Below the pieces are notes generated by a model, which did not search any database, was not told the origin of the DNA, and saw nothing but the letters and a program-made list of their open reading frames with translations. Below are positions 15,777 to 24,117 of a DNA stretch of 37,569 nt, piece after piece (position 1 is the stretch's first letter; each line of letters starts with the position of its first letter). This DNA is from Oscillospiraceae bacterium. Its GTDB lineage: Bacteria; Bacillota; Clostridia; Oscillospirales; SIG530. The stretch lies in NCBI GenBank assembly GCA_015067075.1, contig SVND01000023.1:1-37569 (forward strand). The letters run 5' to 3'. Position numbers and translations under genes: made by a program.

Positions 15777-17228
15777 TTATTTCCCCAATATTTCACGAAC
15801 GACCTCACGCTCGTCAAAATGTATCGTTCCGCTGTTTAATATCTGATACGTTTCATGTCCCTTTCCCGCCAAAAGAACGATATCGTCCTTTTCAGCGATG
15901 GATAGTGCATACGCAATGGCCTCGCGTCTGTTTTCAATCACCTTTTTCGGTGTTTTCGTGCCGCGCATACCTGCTGTAATATCTTTAATTATCGCTTTTG
16001 GATCTTCCGTTCGCGGATTATCAGACGTAACGACAACGTAATCTGCTAAAGCCGCGGCGATCCTGCCCATAATCGGGCGCTTCGTTTTATCTCTGTCGCC
16101 TCCGCAACCGAAAACAACGATAAGTCTGCCTGCAGTTTTGGTTTGTCTTATGGACGACAAGACGTTTTCCAAGCCGTCAGGCGCATGGGCATAGTCGATT
16201 ATGACCGTGTAATCCGTGTCAACGTCCACGACCTCTACTCGTCCCTTTATGCCCTTGATATTTTTAACCGCTTTCAGCACCTTGTCAAGAGGCAAGCCCT
16301 CCGAAAGCACGAAGGTTATTGCCGCCATGACGTTTGAAACAGTAAATTTACCGGGAATCTGCACCTCTGCTCTGCCGATATCGTTGCCCGAGATCACCTC
16401 AAACTCAACAGATGCAGGCTTCAGCCTTATATTTTTTGCAAGCACGGTGGCATCGTTGCTTTGTGCCGAGAAAGTTATGGGATCAACGCCCGTACGCTCC
16501 CACATGACCTTGCTTGCCTCGTCATCCATGTTGAATATGCTCTTTTTGCACATGGTAAACAGCCTTTGCTTACTGCAAAGATAGTTTTCCATTGTCTTAT
16601 GATAATCAAGATGGTCCTGCGTTAAATTGGTGAAAATGCCGCAATCAAATATTGCACCGTCAACTCTGTGCTGATCGAGGGCGTGGGATGATACCTCCAT
16701 GACCACATATTCAGCACCGCTTTCAGCCATTTTCGCAAATATACGCTGAAGCTCAACAGGCTCAGGTGTCGTAGATGCACTTTTCAGCTCTTGCTGTACA
16801 TCGTCAATATAAACTCCCGTCGTGCCGATAACGCCTGTTTTAAAGCCAAACTGCTCCAATATCTGCTTTATCATCAGCGTCGTCGACGTTTTTCCGTTTG
16901 TTCCTGTAACTCCCACCAGCTTAAACTTAGCTGTAGGACAGTCATACATATTTGAAGCCATTTTTGAAATAGCTATTCTACTGTCATTTACCTCTATTAA
17001 CGGGCAGTCGAAGCCAAGCTTTTGCTCAGCAATTATCACTGCCGCTCCATCCTTATAAGCTTTTTCCGCAAAATCATGTCCGTCACTTGCAGTTCCGCGC
17101 AGGCAAACAAAGGCGCAGCCCTTCGTCACCTTTCTTGAATCACTGCATATGTCCGTTATCTCGATTTCACTACTCGGCATACTATGCGCTTTGTATTCAA
17201 TTCCGTTAAGAAGCTTGCACAACTTCAT
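15777..17228 (-). CDS. murE: UDP-MurNAc-tripeptide synthetase MurE (meso-DAP type)
   Basis: This 483-residue Mur ligase adds the third stem residue to UDP-MurNAc-L-Ala-D-Glu. It has the P-loop GVTGTNGKTSTTLM near 105-118, STTPEP near 150 and HAPDGLENVL in the central domain. Near residue 400 it carries SDNPRTEDP, whose DNPR sequence is the known mark of meso-diaminopimelate specificity; lysine enzymes differ there. The start at 17228 has GGAG six bases upstream, while an ATG 12 bases earlier has none. It lies 25 bases after the PBP gene. Confidence 0.96.
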   Translation of the reverse strand: MKLCKLLNGIEYKAHSMPSSEIEITDICSDSRKVTKGCAFVCLRGTASDGHDFAEKAYKDGAAVIIAEQKLGFDCPLIEVNDSRIAISKMASNMYDCPTAKFKLVGVTGTNGKTSTTLMIKQILEQFGFKTGVIGTTGVYIDDVQQELKSASTTPEPVELQRIFAKMAESGAEYVVMEVSSHALDQHRVDGAIFDCGIFTNLTQDHLDYHKTMENYLCSKQRLFTMCKKSIFNMDDEASKVMWERTGVDPITFSAQSNDATVLAKNIRLKPASVEFEVISGNDIGRAEVQIPGKFTVSNVMAAITFVLSEGLPLDKVLKAVKNIKGIKGRVEVVDVDTDYTVIIDYAHAPDGLENVLSSIRQTKTAGRLIVVFGCGGDRDKTKRPIMGRIAAALADYVVVTSDNPRTEDPKAIIKDITAGMRGTKTPKKVIENRREAIAYALSIAEKDDIVLLAGKGHETYQILNSGTIHFDEREVVREILGK

Positions 17229-17253
17229 AATGATCTCCATTCTGTGGGGTATG

Positions 17254-19452
17254 CTAATTCTTGGCGAATTCCACCGTTATTACCTCGCCAACCTTTACGG
17301 TTTCACCGTATGCGGGAGATTGCGACACAGCAGTAACGCTCGTGTCGTTTGCCGCGTTTACAAATTTTACGTTAAGTCCAAGCTCACCGAGCTTTTTATT
17401 TACCTCACCCGCCGTATAGCCCGAAAGATTCGGTACGACGACAGTTTCATATTCAGGCTGCTCCTCCGTATAAAGAGTTATCTTACTGCTCTTGGGCACT
17501 CGCGCCTTGTATGCGGGATACTGTTCCGTAACCACTTCTCCCGTACCTGAAAGAGTTGACATAAGCCCTGCCGAACGCAAGGAGGCTTCCGCGTCAGCAA
17601 TAGTCTTTCCCACTACGTTAGGCACTCTTACAAGGGACGATGTGAGCTCTTCATCCGTAAATACAGGCTCTATCCCCATATAGGGCAGTATTTCAGCCAT
17701 CATTTTTTGTACGATAGGCGCAACTGTAAGTCCGCCCGTGCGTTCGTCCACCTTCGGCTCGTCGAGAACAACGAGCAAAACTATCTGCGGATCATCTGCA
17801 GGAGCAACGCCAATGAAGGAGGACGTAACTTCTCCGTTATTTTCCGCAATTTTTTCACCCGTTCCCGTTTTACCGCCGATACGATAGCCCATTACGTAAG
17901 CATTTTTGCCCGTACCTTCAGTTACGACCTTTTCAAGCTCCTTGCACATAAATTCCGACGTTTCAGCCGATATTACCTGGCGAATGACCGTCGGCTCCGT
18001 CACATCAACAATGTTACCGCTTTCATCGCTCATGGATGCAACCACATACGGCTTCATAAGATATCCGCCGTTTGCAACGGCAGATACAGCCGTCACCAGC
18101 TGAAGGGGTGTAATTTTAAACGTCTGACCGAAGGATGCCGTTGCAAGTGACGATACGTCTGTTTGCAGCGTCTTCAGCGAATGTCTTATACCAGAGGATT
18201 CACCCGCAAGGTCTATTCCCGTTACAGAGCCAAGTCCAAAAGCCGTATAATACTTATAAAAATTATCAGCGCCTATTTTCGAGCCAAGCTGAATAAAGCC
18301 AGGATTGCAGGAATTTTGCAATATTTCCGAAAGCGTCTGTGTTCCGTGTCCGCCTTTTTTGTGACAGCTTATATCGTAATTGCTTACCTTCATACTTCCT
18401 GTGCAGGAAAATGTTGCGTTTTTGCTTACAACCTGCTCCTCTATCGCCATTGCCATGGTCAATATCTTAAACGTAGATCCGGGCTCGTAGCCGTCACTTA
18501 TTATCCTGTTGCGCCACAAACCGTTGAGAGTGTTGGTCAAAAGCTGTGAGCGTTCCGCGCCTTCCAGTTCGTCAAGCTGTTTGAGTATCTCTTCATTCGT
18601 AATTGTGAAGGGAGCATTCAGATCATATGTATCAACTATAGACATGGCAAGTATTGCCCCTGTTTTCGGGTCCATAGCCAACGCCATGCCACCTTTTTGC
18701 GCCTTATTCTCCGCAACGCCTTGAATAAGGTATTTATCTACTATACTTTGTATCGTTTCGTCTATGGTAAGATGCAGATCAAGTCCGTCCTGCGCATCAA
18801 CGTAGTTTCCATAAATAAACGGCATTTCCGTGCCGACACCGTTTTTCGCCGTAACCTTTCTTCCTGCAACTCCCTTGAGATACTTTTCATAATAAGCCTC
18901 TATGCCCTGCAAGCCGTAATCGTCCGTACCTGTAAAGCCGATAAGCTGGGCGGCAAGCGTACTGTAAGGATAATACCTTTTTGTGTCATCAATAAAATCG
19001 ACCGCATTTCCCAGCTCATTTTGTGTTATGAATGCTCGTACTTTATCTGCGGTCTCCTTTTCAACGTTCGTTTTAATTACTTCATAGTATGATTTTGTAT
19101 TTTTCGTCTTATTCATTACCGTTTCATACGGTACGTCAAGAAGCTGTGAAAGCCCCGTTGCGATAGTCTGCGCCACCTCAGGCTCATCCTTGAAATATAT
19201 AGGTGCGATAATTATCGTTTCCACAGGTGCGCTTTGCGCAAGCACCTTGCCCGTAGCGTCGTATATCGTGCCGCGCATGGGCGCTATTGTTTTATCTCGT
19301 GTTTGCTGCTTTATGGCTTCGCTTTGGTTTTTTTCAAACTCAAATATTTGCAACTTGGCAAGATTTCCAATTACTATTGCAAAAAAAACTAAAATAGCCG
19401 CAAAGGCAAGCAGACTGCGCCCGATTATTTTATTCGATGTTTTTTTAGACAT
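17254..19452 (-). CDS. ftsI: Class B penicillin-binding protein, SpoVD/FtsI type with two PASTA domains
   Basis: This 732-residue transpeptidase has one N-terminal transmembrane helix (about 10-30), a dimerisation region, the transpeptidase domain and two C-terminal PASTA repeats. Catalytic motifs are GSTFKI near residue 325 (active serine and lysine), SCN in LQNSCNPGF near 384 and KTGTG in GGKTGTGEK near 528. The PASTA repeats begin at about RVPNVVGKTIADAE (605) and VVPNLSGYTAGEV (670). In Firmicutes such proteins at this locus are either the division PBP or the spore-cortex SpoVD. No second copy lies beside it, so the division role is the simpler reading. It pairs functionally with FtsW. 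Confidence 0.93.
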   Translation of the reverse strand: MSKKTSNKIIGRSLLAFAAILVFFAIVIGNLAKLQIFEFEKNQSEAIKQQTRDKTIAPMRGTIYDATGKVLAQSAPVETIIIAPIYFKDEPEVAQTIATGLSQLLDVPYETVMNKTKNTKSYYEVIKTNVEKETADKVRAFITQNELGNAVDFIDDTKRYYPYSTLAAQLIGFTGTDDYGLQGIEAYYEKYLKGVAGRKVTAKNGVGTEMPFIYGNYVDAQDGLDLHLTIDETIQSIVDKYLIQGVAENKAQKGGMALAMDPKTGAILAMSIVDTYDLNAPFTITNEEILKQLDELEGAERSQLLTNTLNGLWRNRIISDGYEPGSTFKILTMAMAIEEQVVSKNATFSCTGSMKVSNYDISCHKKGGHGTQTLSEILQNSCNPGFIQLGSKIGADNFYKYYTAFGLGSVTGIDLAGESSGIRHSLKTLQTDVSSLATASFGQTFKITPLQLVTAVSAVANGGYLMKPYVVASMSDESGNIVDVTEPTVIRQVISAETSEFMCKELEKVVTEGTGKNAYVMGYRIGGKTGTGEKIAENNGEVTSSFIGVAPADDPQIVLLVVLDEPKVDERTGGLTVAPIVQKMMAEILPYMGIEPVFTDEELTSSLVRVPNVVGKTIADAEASLRSAGLMSTLSGTGEVVTEQYPAYKARVPKSSKITLYTEEQPEYETVVVPNLSGYTAGEVNKKLGELGLNVKFVNAANDTSVTAVSQSPAYGETVKVGEVITVEFAKN

Positions 19453-19490
19453 ATCAGTCTCCTGAATATCAGAAATTACAATATATTATA

Positions 19491-19982
19491 TTATTCCATA
19501 TATCCTAATATTACACTGAGGCTTCCCGCAATGGATGAAAGCAGATTTTCGACTGAATTTTCGTTTTCAGACTCCGCACTTTCCGCCTGAATGCTTGCGG
19601 ATTGCGAAAGGTCAATATACTGTACATCAGTTTTTTTCACCTTTACCATACCAAGACGGCTTTCAGCTATTTTTTCAATAGCAACAAGGTCAAGCTTTCT
19701 TTCCGCTTGAACTGCAAGCTCTGCGTTTTCTTCCTTAAGCGTTACTATTTCTCTTTCCATTCTGTTTTTATCAACTGTAAGCTCATTTATTTGAGTATAG
19801 TTATATACAAGGGATGCAAAAAGTACGAATACGAGTGCAAAAAACACTACGCTTACGGGCGATAAAGTAATTTTCCTCTTCGCTTTTTTTTCTTCCACAG
19901 GCGCTTTGCGGCTTTTTACTGTATATTGTTTCGGAAGCTCGTATATATCAAAATCTTCGCCTAAACCGTATTTATCAGCCAT
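19491..19982 (-). CDS. ftsL: FtsL-like division protein
   Basis: This 163-residue bitopic protein has a charged cytoplasmic tail (about 1-40), a transmembrane helix (about 42-62), a heptad-rich coiled coil (about 63-95) and the FtsL/DivIC-type stretch IEKIAESRLGMVKVKK. Its place between rsmH and the class B PBP gene is the standard one for ftsL. FtsL binds FtsQ and DivIC/FtsB and activates FtsW-FtsI. A Ser/Glu-rich C-terminal extension past residue 125 with a hydrophobic end is longer than in many homologues. Confidence 0.82.
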   Translation of the reverse strand: MADKYGLGEDFDIYELPKQYTVKSRKAPVEEKKAKRKITLSPVSVVFFALVFVLFASLVYNYTQINELTVDKNRMEREIVTLKEENAELAVQAERKLDLVAIEKIAESRLGMVKVKKTDVQYIDLSQSASIQAESAESENENSVENLLSSIAGSLSVILGYME

Positions 19983-19993
19983 GTCTTACTCCT

Positions 19994-20923
19994 TTAAAGT
20001 TTTTCCGCAACTCTGAGCTTCGCGCTTCTTGCTCGCGGATTTATTTCAAGCTCGCGTTCATCTGCTTCGATGGGTTTTCTTGTTATCAGCTTTACCTGCG
20101 GCTGATGACCGCAGACACAAATGGGAAACTCAGGCGGACACACACATCCTTTTGCCTTTTCCGCAAAAACGGTCTTAACTATTCTGTCCTCAAGAGAATG
20201 AAATGTGATTATCGCTATTCTTCCGCCTTTATTGAGCATATCAACTGCATCGGAAACAGCATCGTGGAGCATTCCGAGCTCATTGTTTACCTCAATTCTG
20301 ATGGCTTGAAACGTTCTTTTCGCAGGGTGCGGTCCTTCTCTGCGGTTTGACGCAGGTATAGACGCCTTAATTATTTCCGCAAGCTCCAGCGTTGTTTCGA
20401 TCGGATCAACGCTTCTTTTTTTTACTATATTTGCCGCAATACGTCTCGAAAAGCGTTCCTCACCGTAGTTATATATCACATCGGCAAGGTCTTGCTCCGA
20501 ATATGTGTTGACGACGTCGTATGCGCTGAGCTTTTGCTTGCGCGACATACGCATATCAAGCGGTGCGTCAATGTTATAGGAAAATCCGCGTTCACCGCAA
20601 TCAAGCTGATAAGACGACACGCCGAGATCCATCAAAATTCCGTCCACCCCCCGTATACCAAGGGAGCTTAGCACATTTTTCATGTTTTTAAAATTATCCT
20701 CGACCACGATCGCTCTTTCGCCATAGGCGCTGAGTCTTTCGCCGCCTGCGGCAATTGCATCGCTGTCCTGATCGATAGCAACAAGCCTTCCGTTTACAAG
20801 CCTTTTTGCAATTTCTGAGGAATGGCCTGCACCACCCATGGTTCCGTCAACGTATATGCCGTCGGGACGGATGTTAAGTGCGTCAATGCAAGGCTCAAGC
20901 ATAACAGGTACATGAACAAACAT
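19994..20923 (-). CDS. rsmH: 16S rRNA (cytosine-1402-N4) methyltransferase RsmH
   Basis: This protein of about 309 residues methylates N4 of C1402 in the ribosomal P site. It starts [16 protein letters not shown], with the SAM-binding [18 protein letters not shown], then [45 protein letters not shown] and [11 protein letters not shown]. The start at 20923 gives the family length and N-terminus; a frame extended 11 codons upstream overlaps mraZ and looks unlike the family. The start lies just past the mraZ stop, with GGAGG about 15 bases upstream inside mraZ, so coupling is likely. Confidence 0.96.
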   Translation of the reverse strand: MFVHVPVMLEPCIDALNIRPDGIYVDGTMGGAGHSSEIAKRLVNGRLVAIDQDSDAIAAGGERLSAYGERAIVVEDNFKNMKNVLSSLGIRGVDGILMDLGVSSYQLDCGERGFSYNIDAPLDMRMSRKQKLSAYDVVNTYSEQDLADVIYNYGEERFSRRIAANIVKKRSVDPIETTLELAEIIKASIPASNRREGPHPAKRTFQAIRIEVNNELGMLHDAVSDAVDMLNKGGRIAIITFHSLEDRIVKTVFAEKAKGCVCPPEFPICVCGHQPQVKLITRKPIEADERELEINPRARSAKLRVAEKL

Positions 20924-20924
20924 A

Positions 20925-21341
20925 TCAGAAATCCATAGCCTCCATCGCTTCCGCAATCTTTTCGTCCGTAAGCGCGCTGCTCATCTCCTGCCACTTTGCG
21001 CTATCCCATATTTCCATTCGGTTGGCGGCACCGATAACAGTAACATCCTTAGTAAGTCCCGCATATTCGCGAAGGTCGGGTGTAATAAGAACTCTTCCCT
21101 GCTTGTCAGCTTCTGCTTCAAAGGCGCTTGAAAAGAAAAACAACTGCAGATCGCGCGATTTGACCATGGGGAGTGCTTTTATCTTTGCTTCAAGCACAGC
21201 CCATTCCTGTTGCGAATAGGCAAAAAGGCTTTTATTCAGTCCTTTCGTAATATAAAACGTTGAGCCCAGCTCTTCTCTGAATTTTGACGGCACGATTATT
21301 CGTCCCTTTGCATCCAACGTGTGTTTATATGCGCCGATCAT
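20925..21341 (-). CDS. mraZ: Transcriptional regulator MraZ
   Basis: This 138-residue protein has two AbrB-like half domains. The first is at about 5-50 ([21 protein letters not shown]) and the second at about 77-120 ([21 protein letters not shown]), each with the DxxGR motif. MraZ forms a ring and binds short repeats in the dcw promoter, usually repressing it. Four such repeats are visible just upstream at 21409-21448, supporting autoregulation. GGAGG is seven bases before the ATG. Confidence 0.97.
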   Translation of the reverse strand: MIGAYKHTLDAKGRIIVPSKFREELGSTFYITKGLNKSLFAYSQQEWAVLEAKIKALPMVKSRDLQLFFFSSAFEAEADKQGRVLITPDLREYAGLTKDVTVIGAANRMEIWDSAKWQEMSSALTDEKIAEAMEAMDF

Positions 21342-21408
21342 CAGTTATCCTCCTTTCACAAAGCATTTTTGCTTATTTTTAGCTAAAAACAGGCCATTTT
21401 CCAATGAA

Positions 21409-21448
21409 ACTAACCCTTTTCGGGCACTTATCACCCTTTCGTACCACT
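21409..21448 (-). promoter_or_regulatory. Four 10-bp-spaced MraZ-box-like repeats
   Basis: On the minus strand four consecutive 10-base units follow the -10 element: AGTGGTACGA, AAGGGTGATA, AGTGCCCGAA, AAGGGTTAGT. Each begins A[AG][GT]G, one helical turn apart. Known MraZ sites are G-rich repeats with about this period placed near the mraZ start. The match is by eye; the third unit is weakest. Confidence 0.65.
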
Positions 21449-21477
21449 ATTGTACTATATAAACGCCAAAAATGCAA
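21449..21477 (-). promoter_or_regulatory. dcw (mraZ) promoter
   Basis: On the minus strand TTGCAT (21477-21472), a 17-base spacer and TACAAT (21454-21449) make a vegetative-type promoter about 108 bases upstream of mraZ. The MraZ-box-like repeats start immediately downstream of the -10, suited to repression by roadblock or occlusion. Confidence 0.75.
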
Positions 21478-21572
21478 TATGTTTTTCAAATTTTTTTAAT
21501 TTTTTTACGATTTTTTTCTTATAAATACGACACGAGTAAAAATCCAAAATTTTTTTACGCATTTGTCACGTT

Positions 21573-21601
21573 TTGACCAATTCAAAATGGTAACATATTC
21601 C
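21573..21601 (+). promoter_or_regulatory. Possible promoter of the tail module
   Basis: TTGACC (21573-21578), a 17-base spacer and TATTCC (21596-21601) precede the first tail gene. The -35 is good and the -10 poor. The upstream 21480-21560 is very AT-rich with T runs and holds no gene. A strong ribosome binding site (AGGAGGTG, 21611-21618) follows. Confidence 0.35.
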
Positions 21602-21623
21602 CGTCGGCAAAGGAGGTGAAACT

Positions 21624-22025
21624 ATGGACAAGCTTAATGCTTTTTTAGCAAAGGACAAACTGGAGCTTACGGAAGATATCGTTATCTCAGATCGTTTTTG
21701 CGAAAACGGCGAGCCTGTAAAATGGCGCATACGCCGTATCAGCGAGGCAGAAAATCGTGAGCTTCGCCGCACCGTTCCCTGCAATTCAAACGGTGTCGGT
21801 GTAGATTACGATTTATATCTGCTTCGCCTTGCAAGCTCATGCACCCTTTACCCCGATCTGAAAAGCGCCTCCCTGCAAAGCGCATACGGCGTACGCGGTG
21901 AAGCTTCTCTTTTGGAAGCGATGCTCCTTCCCGGAGAGTATGCGCAGCTTTTATCGGCGGTAAAGCGGATCAACGGCTTTGACGAGAGCTACAGCAAGCT
22001 TGCTTCGGAAGCAAAAAAATCATAA
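21624..22025 (+). CDS. XkdN-like phage tail assembly chaperone (unshifted product)
   Basis: This 133-residue protein matches the XkdN/Phage_TAC family: VKWRIRRISEAENRELRR near residues 32-49, LASSCTLYPDLKSASLQSAYGV near 71-92, and LLEAMLLPGEYAQLLSAVKRINGF near 97-120. In contractile-tailed phages such proteins sit between tube and tape-measure genes and escort the tape measure while the tube polymerises. Here it is the first gene of the module, with no sheath or tube gene before it. Its 3-prime end carries a frameshift signal giving a longer form. The strong ribosome binding site and intact frame argue against a decaying gene. Confidence 0.88.
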   Translation: MDKLNAFLAKDKLELTEDIVISDRFCENGEPVKWRIRRISEAENRELRRTVPCNSNGVGVDYDLYLLRLASSCTLYPDLKSASLQSAYGVRGEASLLEAMLLPGEYAQLLSAVKRINGFDESYSKLASEAKKS

Positions 22026-22162
22026 CCGACGGAGATTACAGCGCCGTTTATGCTTTTCATGCGCTTCGTCGGTTTCACATCCTGCCGTCACAATTCATAG
22101 CCCTGCCCCGCAATGAAAAAGCATTTGTGATAGCCGCTATACAGCTTGAGTCAGAACAATAA
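21624..22162 (+). CDS. Frameshifted tail assembly chaperone (predicted -1 fusion, about 179 aa)
   Basis: Slipping back one base on the A7 run at 22013-22019 bypasses the TAA at 22023 and continues in an open frame for 47 codons to TAA at 22160-22162. The added part includes AVYAFHALRRFHILPSQF and LPRNEKAFVIAAIQLE. It resembles the short second domain (T-like) of tail chaperones, with the common pattern of aromatic residues, a proline and an NEKAF-type helix. That frame has no start or binding site of its own, so a fusion is the natural reading. This parallels the gpG/gpGT arrangement of phage lambda. Confidence 0.82.
22013..22074 (+). promoter_or_regulatory. Programmed -1 frameshift signal: slippery A7 plus stem-loop
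   Basis: In the zero frame the heptamer 22013-22019 is A AAA AAA, the efficient bacterial slippery type. Four bases later an 8-bp perfect stem begins, AACCGACG (22024-22031) with CGTCGGTT (22067-22074). It encloses a second stem, AGCGC (22040-22044) with GCGCT (22061-22065). The zero-frame stop lies at the foot of the stem. Confidence 0.85.
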
Positions 22163-22197
22163 AATACAAGCTTCGGCAATCAAGATAGGAGATTTTT

Positions 22198-22572
22198 ATG
22201 ACATTTGAACAGCATTTTATCGGCATAAATGCTTTGATAAACACCTTGATAAGTATTTTTGAAATAAGCGACAGCTCCGAGCTTGCACCGACTTATTACA
22301 AAGATGCATTTCCCTCGGATTCTCAAGGCTTTTATCAGCATTTTGACGCCTTGGGGCATCACAGCGTCCAAGCATTTGATGCAAGCATATATTCGCTTCC
22401 TAAAAAGCCTGACGAAGGCAAGTCCGACGAAAGCACTGCCCGATTTTTCCGTTTGGACAAAAAGCCTTCAAACTTTTTTTCAGCTCTCAACAAAAACAAT
22501 ATTGTACAAGTTGTTGAAAGCTGTTTGAAGCAGCAGCTTTCTTCCCACAGCGGAGGTATTTATGACATTTGA
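22198..22572 (+). CDS. Small protein in the tape-measure position, unrecognised
   Basis: This 124-residue protein lies exactly where PBSX-type modules carry the tape-measure gene, after the frameshifting chaperone and before the LysM protein. Tape measures usually have several hundred to over a thousand residues. I see a hydrophobic N-terminal helix (about 8-25), a polar middle with a charged KKPDEGKSDES stretch, and a C-terminal helix NNIVQVVESCLKQQL followed by SGGIYDI. The last part recalls ends of some clostridial tape measures, so this could be a deletion derivative or a very short ruler. I cannot confirm homology. It overlaps the next gene by 11 bases and has a good binding site (GATAGGAG). 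Confidence 0.6.
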   Translation: MTFEQHFIGINALINTLISIFEISDSSELAPTYYKDAFPSDSQGFYQHFDALGHHSVQAFDASIYSLPKKPDEGKSDESTARFFRLDKKPSNFFSALNKNNIVQVVESCLKQQLSSHSGGIYDI

Positions 22573-23176
22573 TAAAACCTGCGTTTACCTTTTTTGCGAA
22601 GGCGATACACCCTTAAGATTTCCCGTAAATCCATCTTCCCTGCACATTTACGGCGGATCTCACACACTAAACAATCGCATCATTTCTTTTGGAGATATTG
22701 CAGAAATATCGAACGAAAAGCTTAAAACAATACGCTTTTCAGTACATATCCCACAGTTATATAGTAGAATATGTAGCTGTAATGAAAGTGATTTCGTATC
22801 ATCTGCCACATGGCTCAATGCACTTTCCACTTGGCTTTACGCAAAGTCTCCCCTGCGCTTTGTGTACTGCTCACCTGAAAAAGAGATCAACCTCCCCGTC
22901 GCTATCTCTGAATACGAAATAAGCGAGCACGGCGGATATCCGAACGATATTTTCCTTACACTTTCTCTTTCGGAGCTGAGGGATAGCACCGCGGAAGGTC
23001 ACCGCGCCTTCCGAGACACGCCGTCGCAATATACGGCTTCATCAAACGATGACCTTTTCAGCGTTGCTCGCTCCGTTTACGGTACGGATAGCTGGCAGGA
23101 TGTTTATTTGGCAAACGGGCACATTATCAATAACAGCGTTTTTATACCTGAAGGGACGGTGCTTGCTATCCCATGA
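22562..23176 (+). CDS. XkdP-like baseplate protein with C-terminal LysM domain
   Basis: This 204-residue protein begins with the beta-rich region seen in XkdP-type proteins (FPVNPSSLHIYGG, then FGDIAEISNEKLKTIRFSVHIP). It ends in a LysM domain (about 155-203: SSNDDLFSVARSVYGTDSWQDVY, then NGHIINNSVFIPEGTVLAI). In PBSX and R-type particles the equivalent links the hub to the wedge, and the LysM helps hold baseplate parts. GGAGG precedes the ATG. Its end overlaps the hub gene start by four bases. Confidence 0.85.
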   Translation: MTFDKTCVYLFCEGDTPLRFPVNPSSLHIYGGSHTLNNRIISFGDIAEISNEKLKTIRFSVHIPQLYSRICSCNESDFVSSATWLNALSTWLYAKSPLRFVYCSPEKEINLPVAISEYEISEHGGYPNDIFLTLSLSELRDSTAEGHRAFRDTPSQYTASSNDDLFSVARSVYGTDSWQDVYLANGHIINNSVFIPEGTVLAIP

Positions 23177-24117
23177 TAACAGCAGAGCTTATAACACGGG
23201 ATCGCGTCGTAAAATTACATCCCATTTCCATTACCGTGACGGAAAAATGCGGTGCCGCATCATACGCAAACGCAGTTTTTTATGCTTCCGATATTTCCTG
23301 CAAATGCGGCGACAAGCTTCGCATTCGGGAAAGCGACACGCTTATTTTCAGCGGTTTTATTTTCGAGCACGGAATTGACAGCGAAAACCGACTTACAGTT
23401 TTAGCTTACGACTGTCTGCGTTATCTTCAGTGCACGGGCTCGTATTTTATCTCGCAGGCCACTGCCTCCTCCCTTGTCAGGCGCATTGCCAACGATTTCA
23501 TGCTGCCAACTGCCGATATCGCCGAAACTGCCCACGTCATACCGCTCATCGATTTCGACGAGCAAAGCCTTATGAATATTATTTCATTTGCTTTAGCTGA
23601 AACGAAAGCAAATACTGCCCGATCATATATGCTTTTGAGCGACGATTGTAAGGTGTCGCTGATCGACCGTCGAAGCTATTTTTACAGCAAGCCTATCAGC
23701 GACGAAAACGTGATCTGCGCATATGAAACGAAGCTGTCCGCAGAAGGCTGCGCAAACGTCATTAAACTGACGAGCGCAGGTAAAGGCGGCTATAGGTACA
23801 GCTACACAGCAAAGGACGAGGACAGCATACACGCTTTGGGATATTTGAAATATTCCCGCTCTGTATCAGGCAAAAGCACATTTGAGCTAAAAGAGCTTGC
23901 CCATTCGCTTTTAGCTCAAAAATCAACTCCGGCCTTTACTGCAGATTTGGAATGCCGCTTTTTAGCAGGGCTTCGGGCAGGCATGCAGATAACGCTTTCT
24001 GTAAAAAAGCCTTCCCTTTACGGAACGTATGCGGTAGACAGCCTTGTGCATCGAATAGATGAAAACGAAAAGGTAAGCATACTACGATTGAAAGGAGCAA
24101 CCAATGGAGCTTATTGA
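23173..24117 (+). CDS. XkdQ-like baseplate hub protein (gp27/late-control-D type)
   Basis: This 314-residue protein corresponds to XkdQ/YqbQ, the hub joining tube end, spike and wedges. Visible features are the opening beta domain with SGFIFEHGIDSENRLTVLAYD (about 57-77), the helical YLQCTGSYFISQATASSLVRRIA region and the long beta C-terminal half ending SLVHRIDENEKVSILRLKG. It overlaps the LysM gene by four bases and the next gene by 14. Confidence 0.85.
   Translation: MITAELITRDRVVKLHPISITVTEKCGAASYANAVFYASDISCKCGDKLRIRESDTLIFSGFIFEHGIDSENRLTVLAYDCLRYLQCTGSYFISQATASSLVRRIANDFMLPTADIAETAHVIPLIDFDEQSLMNIISFALAETKANTARSYMLLSDDCKVSLIDRRSYFYSKPISDENVICAYETKLSAEGCANVIKLTSAGKGGYRYSYTAKDEDSIHALGYLKYSRSVSGKSTFELKELAHSLLAQKSTPAFTADLECRFLAGLRAGMQITLSVKKPSLYGTYAVDSLVHRIDENEKVSILRLKGATNGAY

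Noticed and set aside
22020-22162. The XkdN-type gene as a frameshifted pseudogene
   Set aside because: The break coincides exactly with a slippery heptamer and stem-loop, and the family is known to frameshift there, so a programmed event is the better reading.
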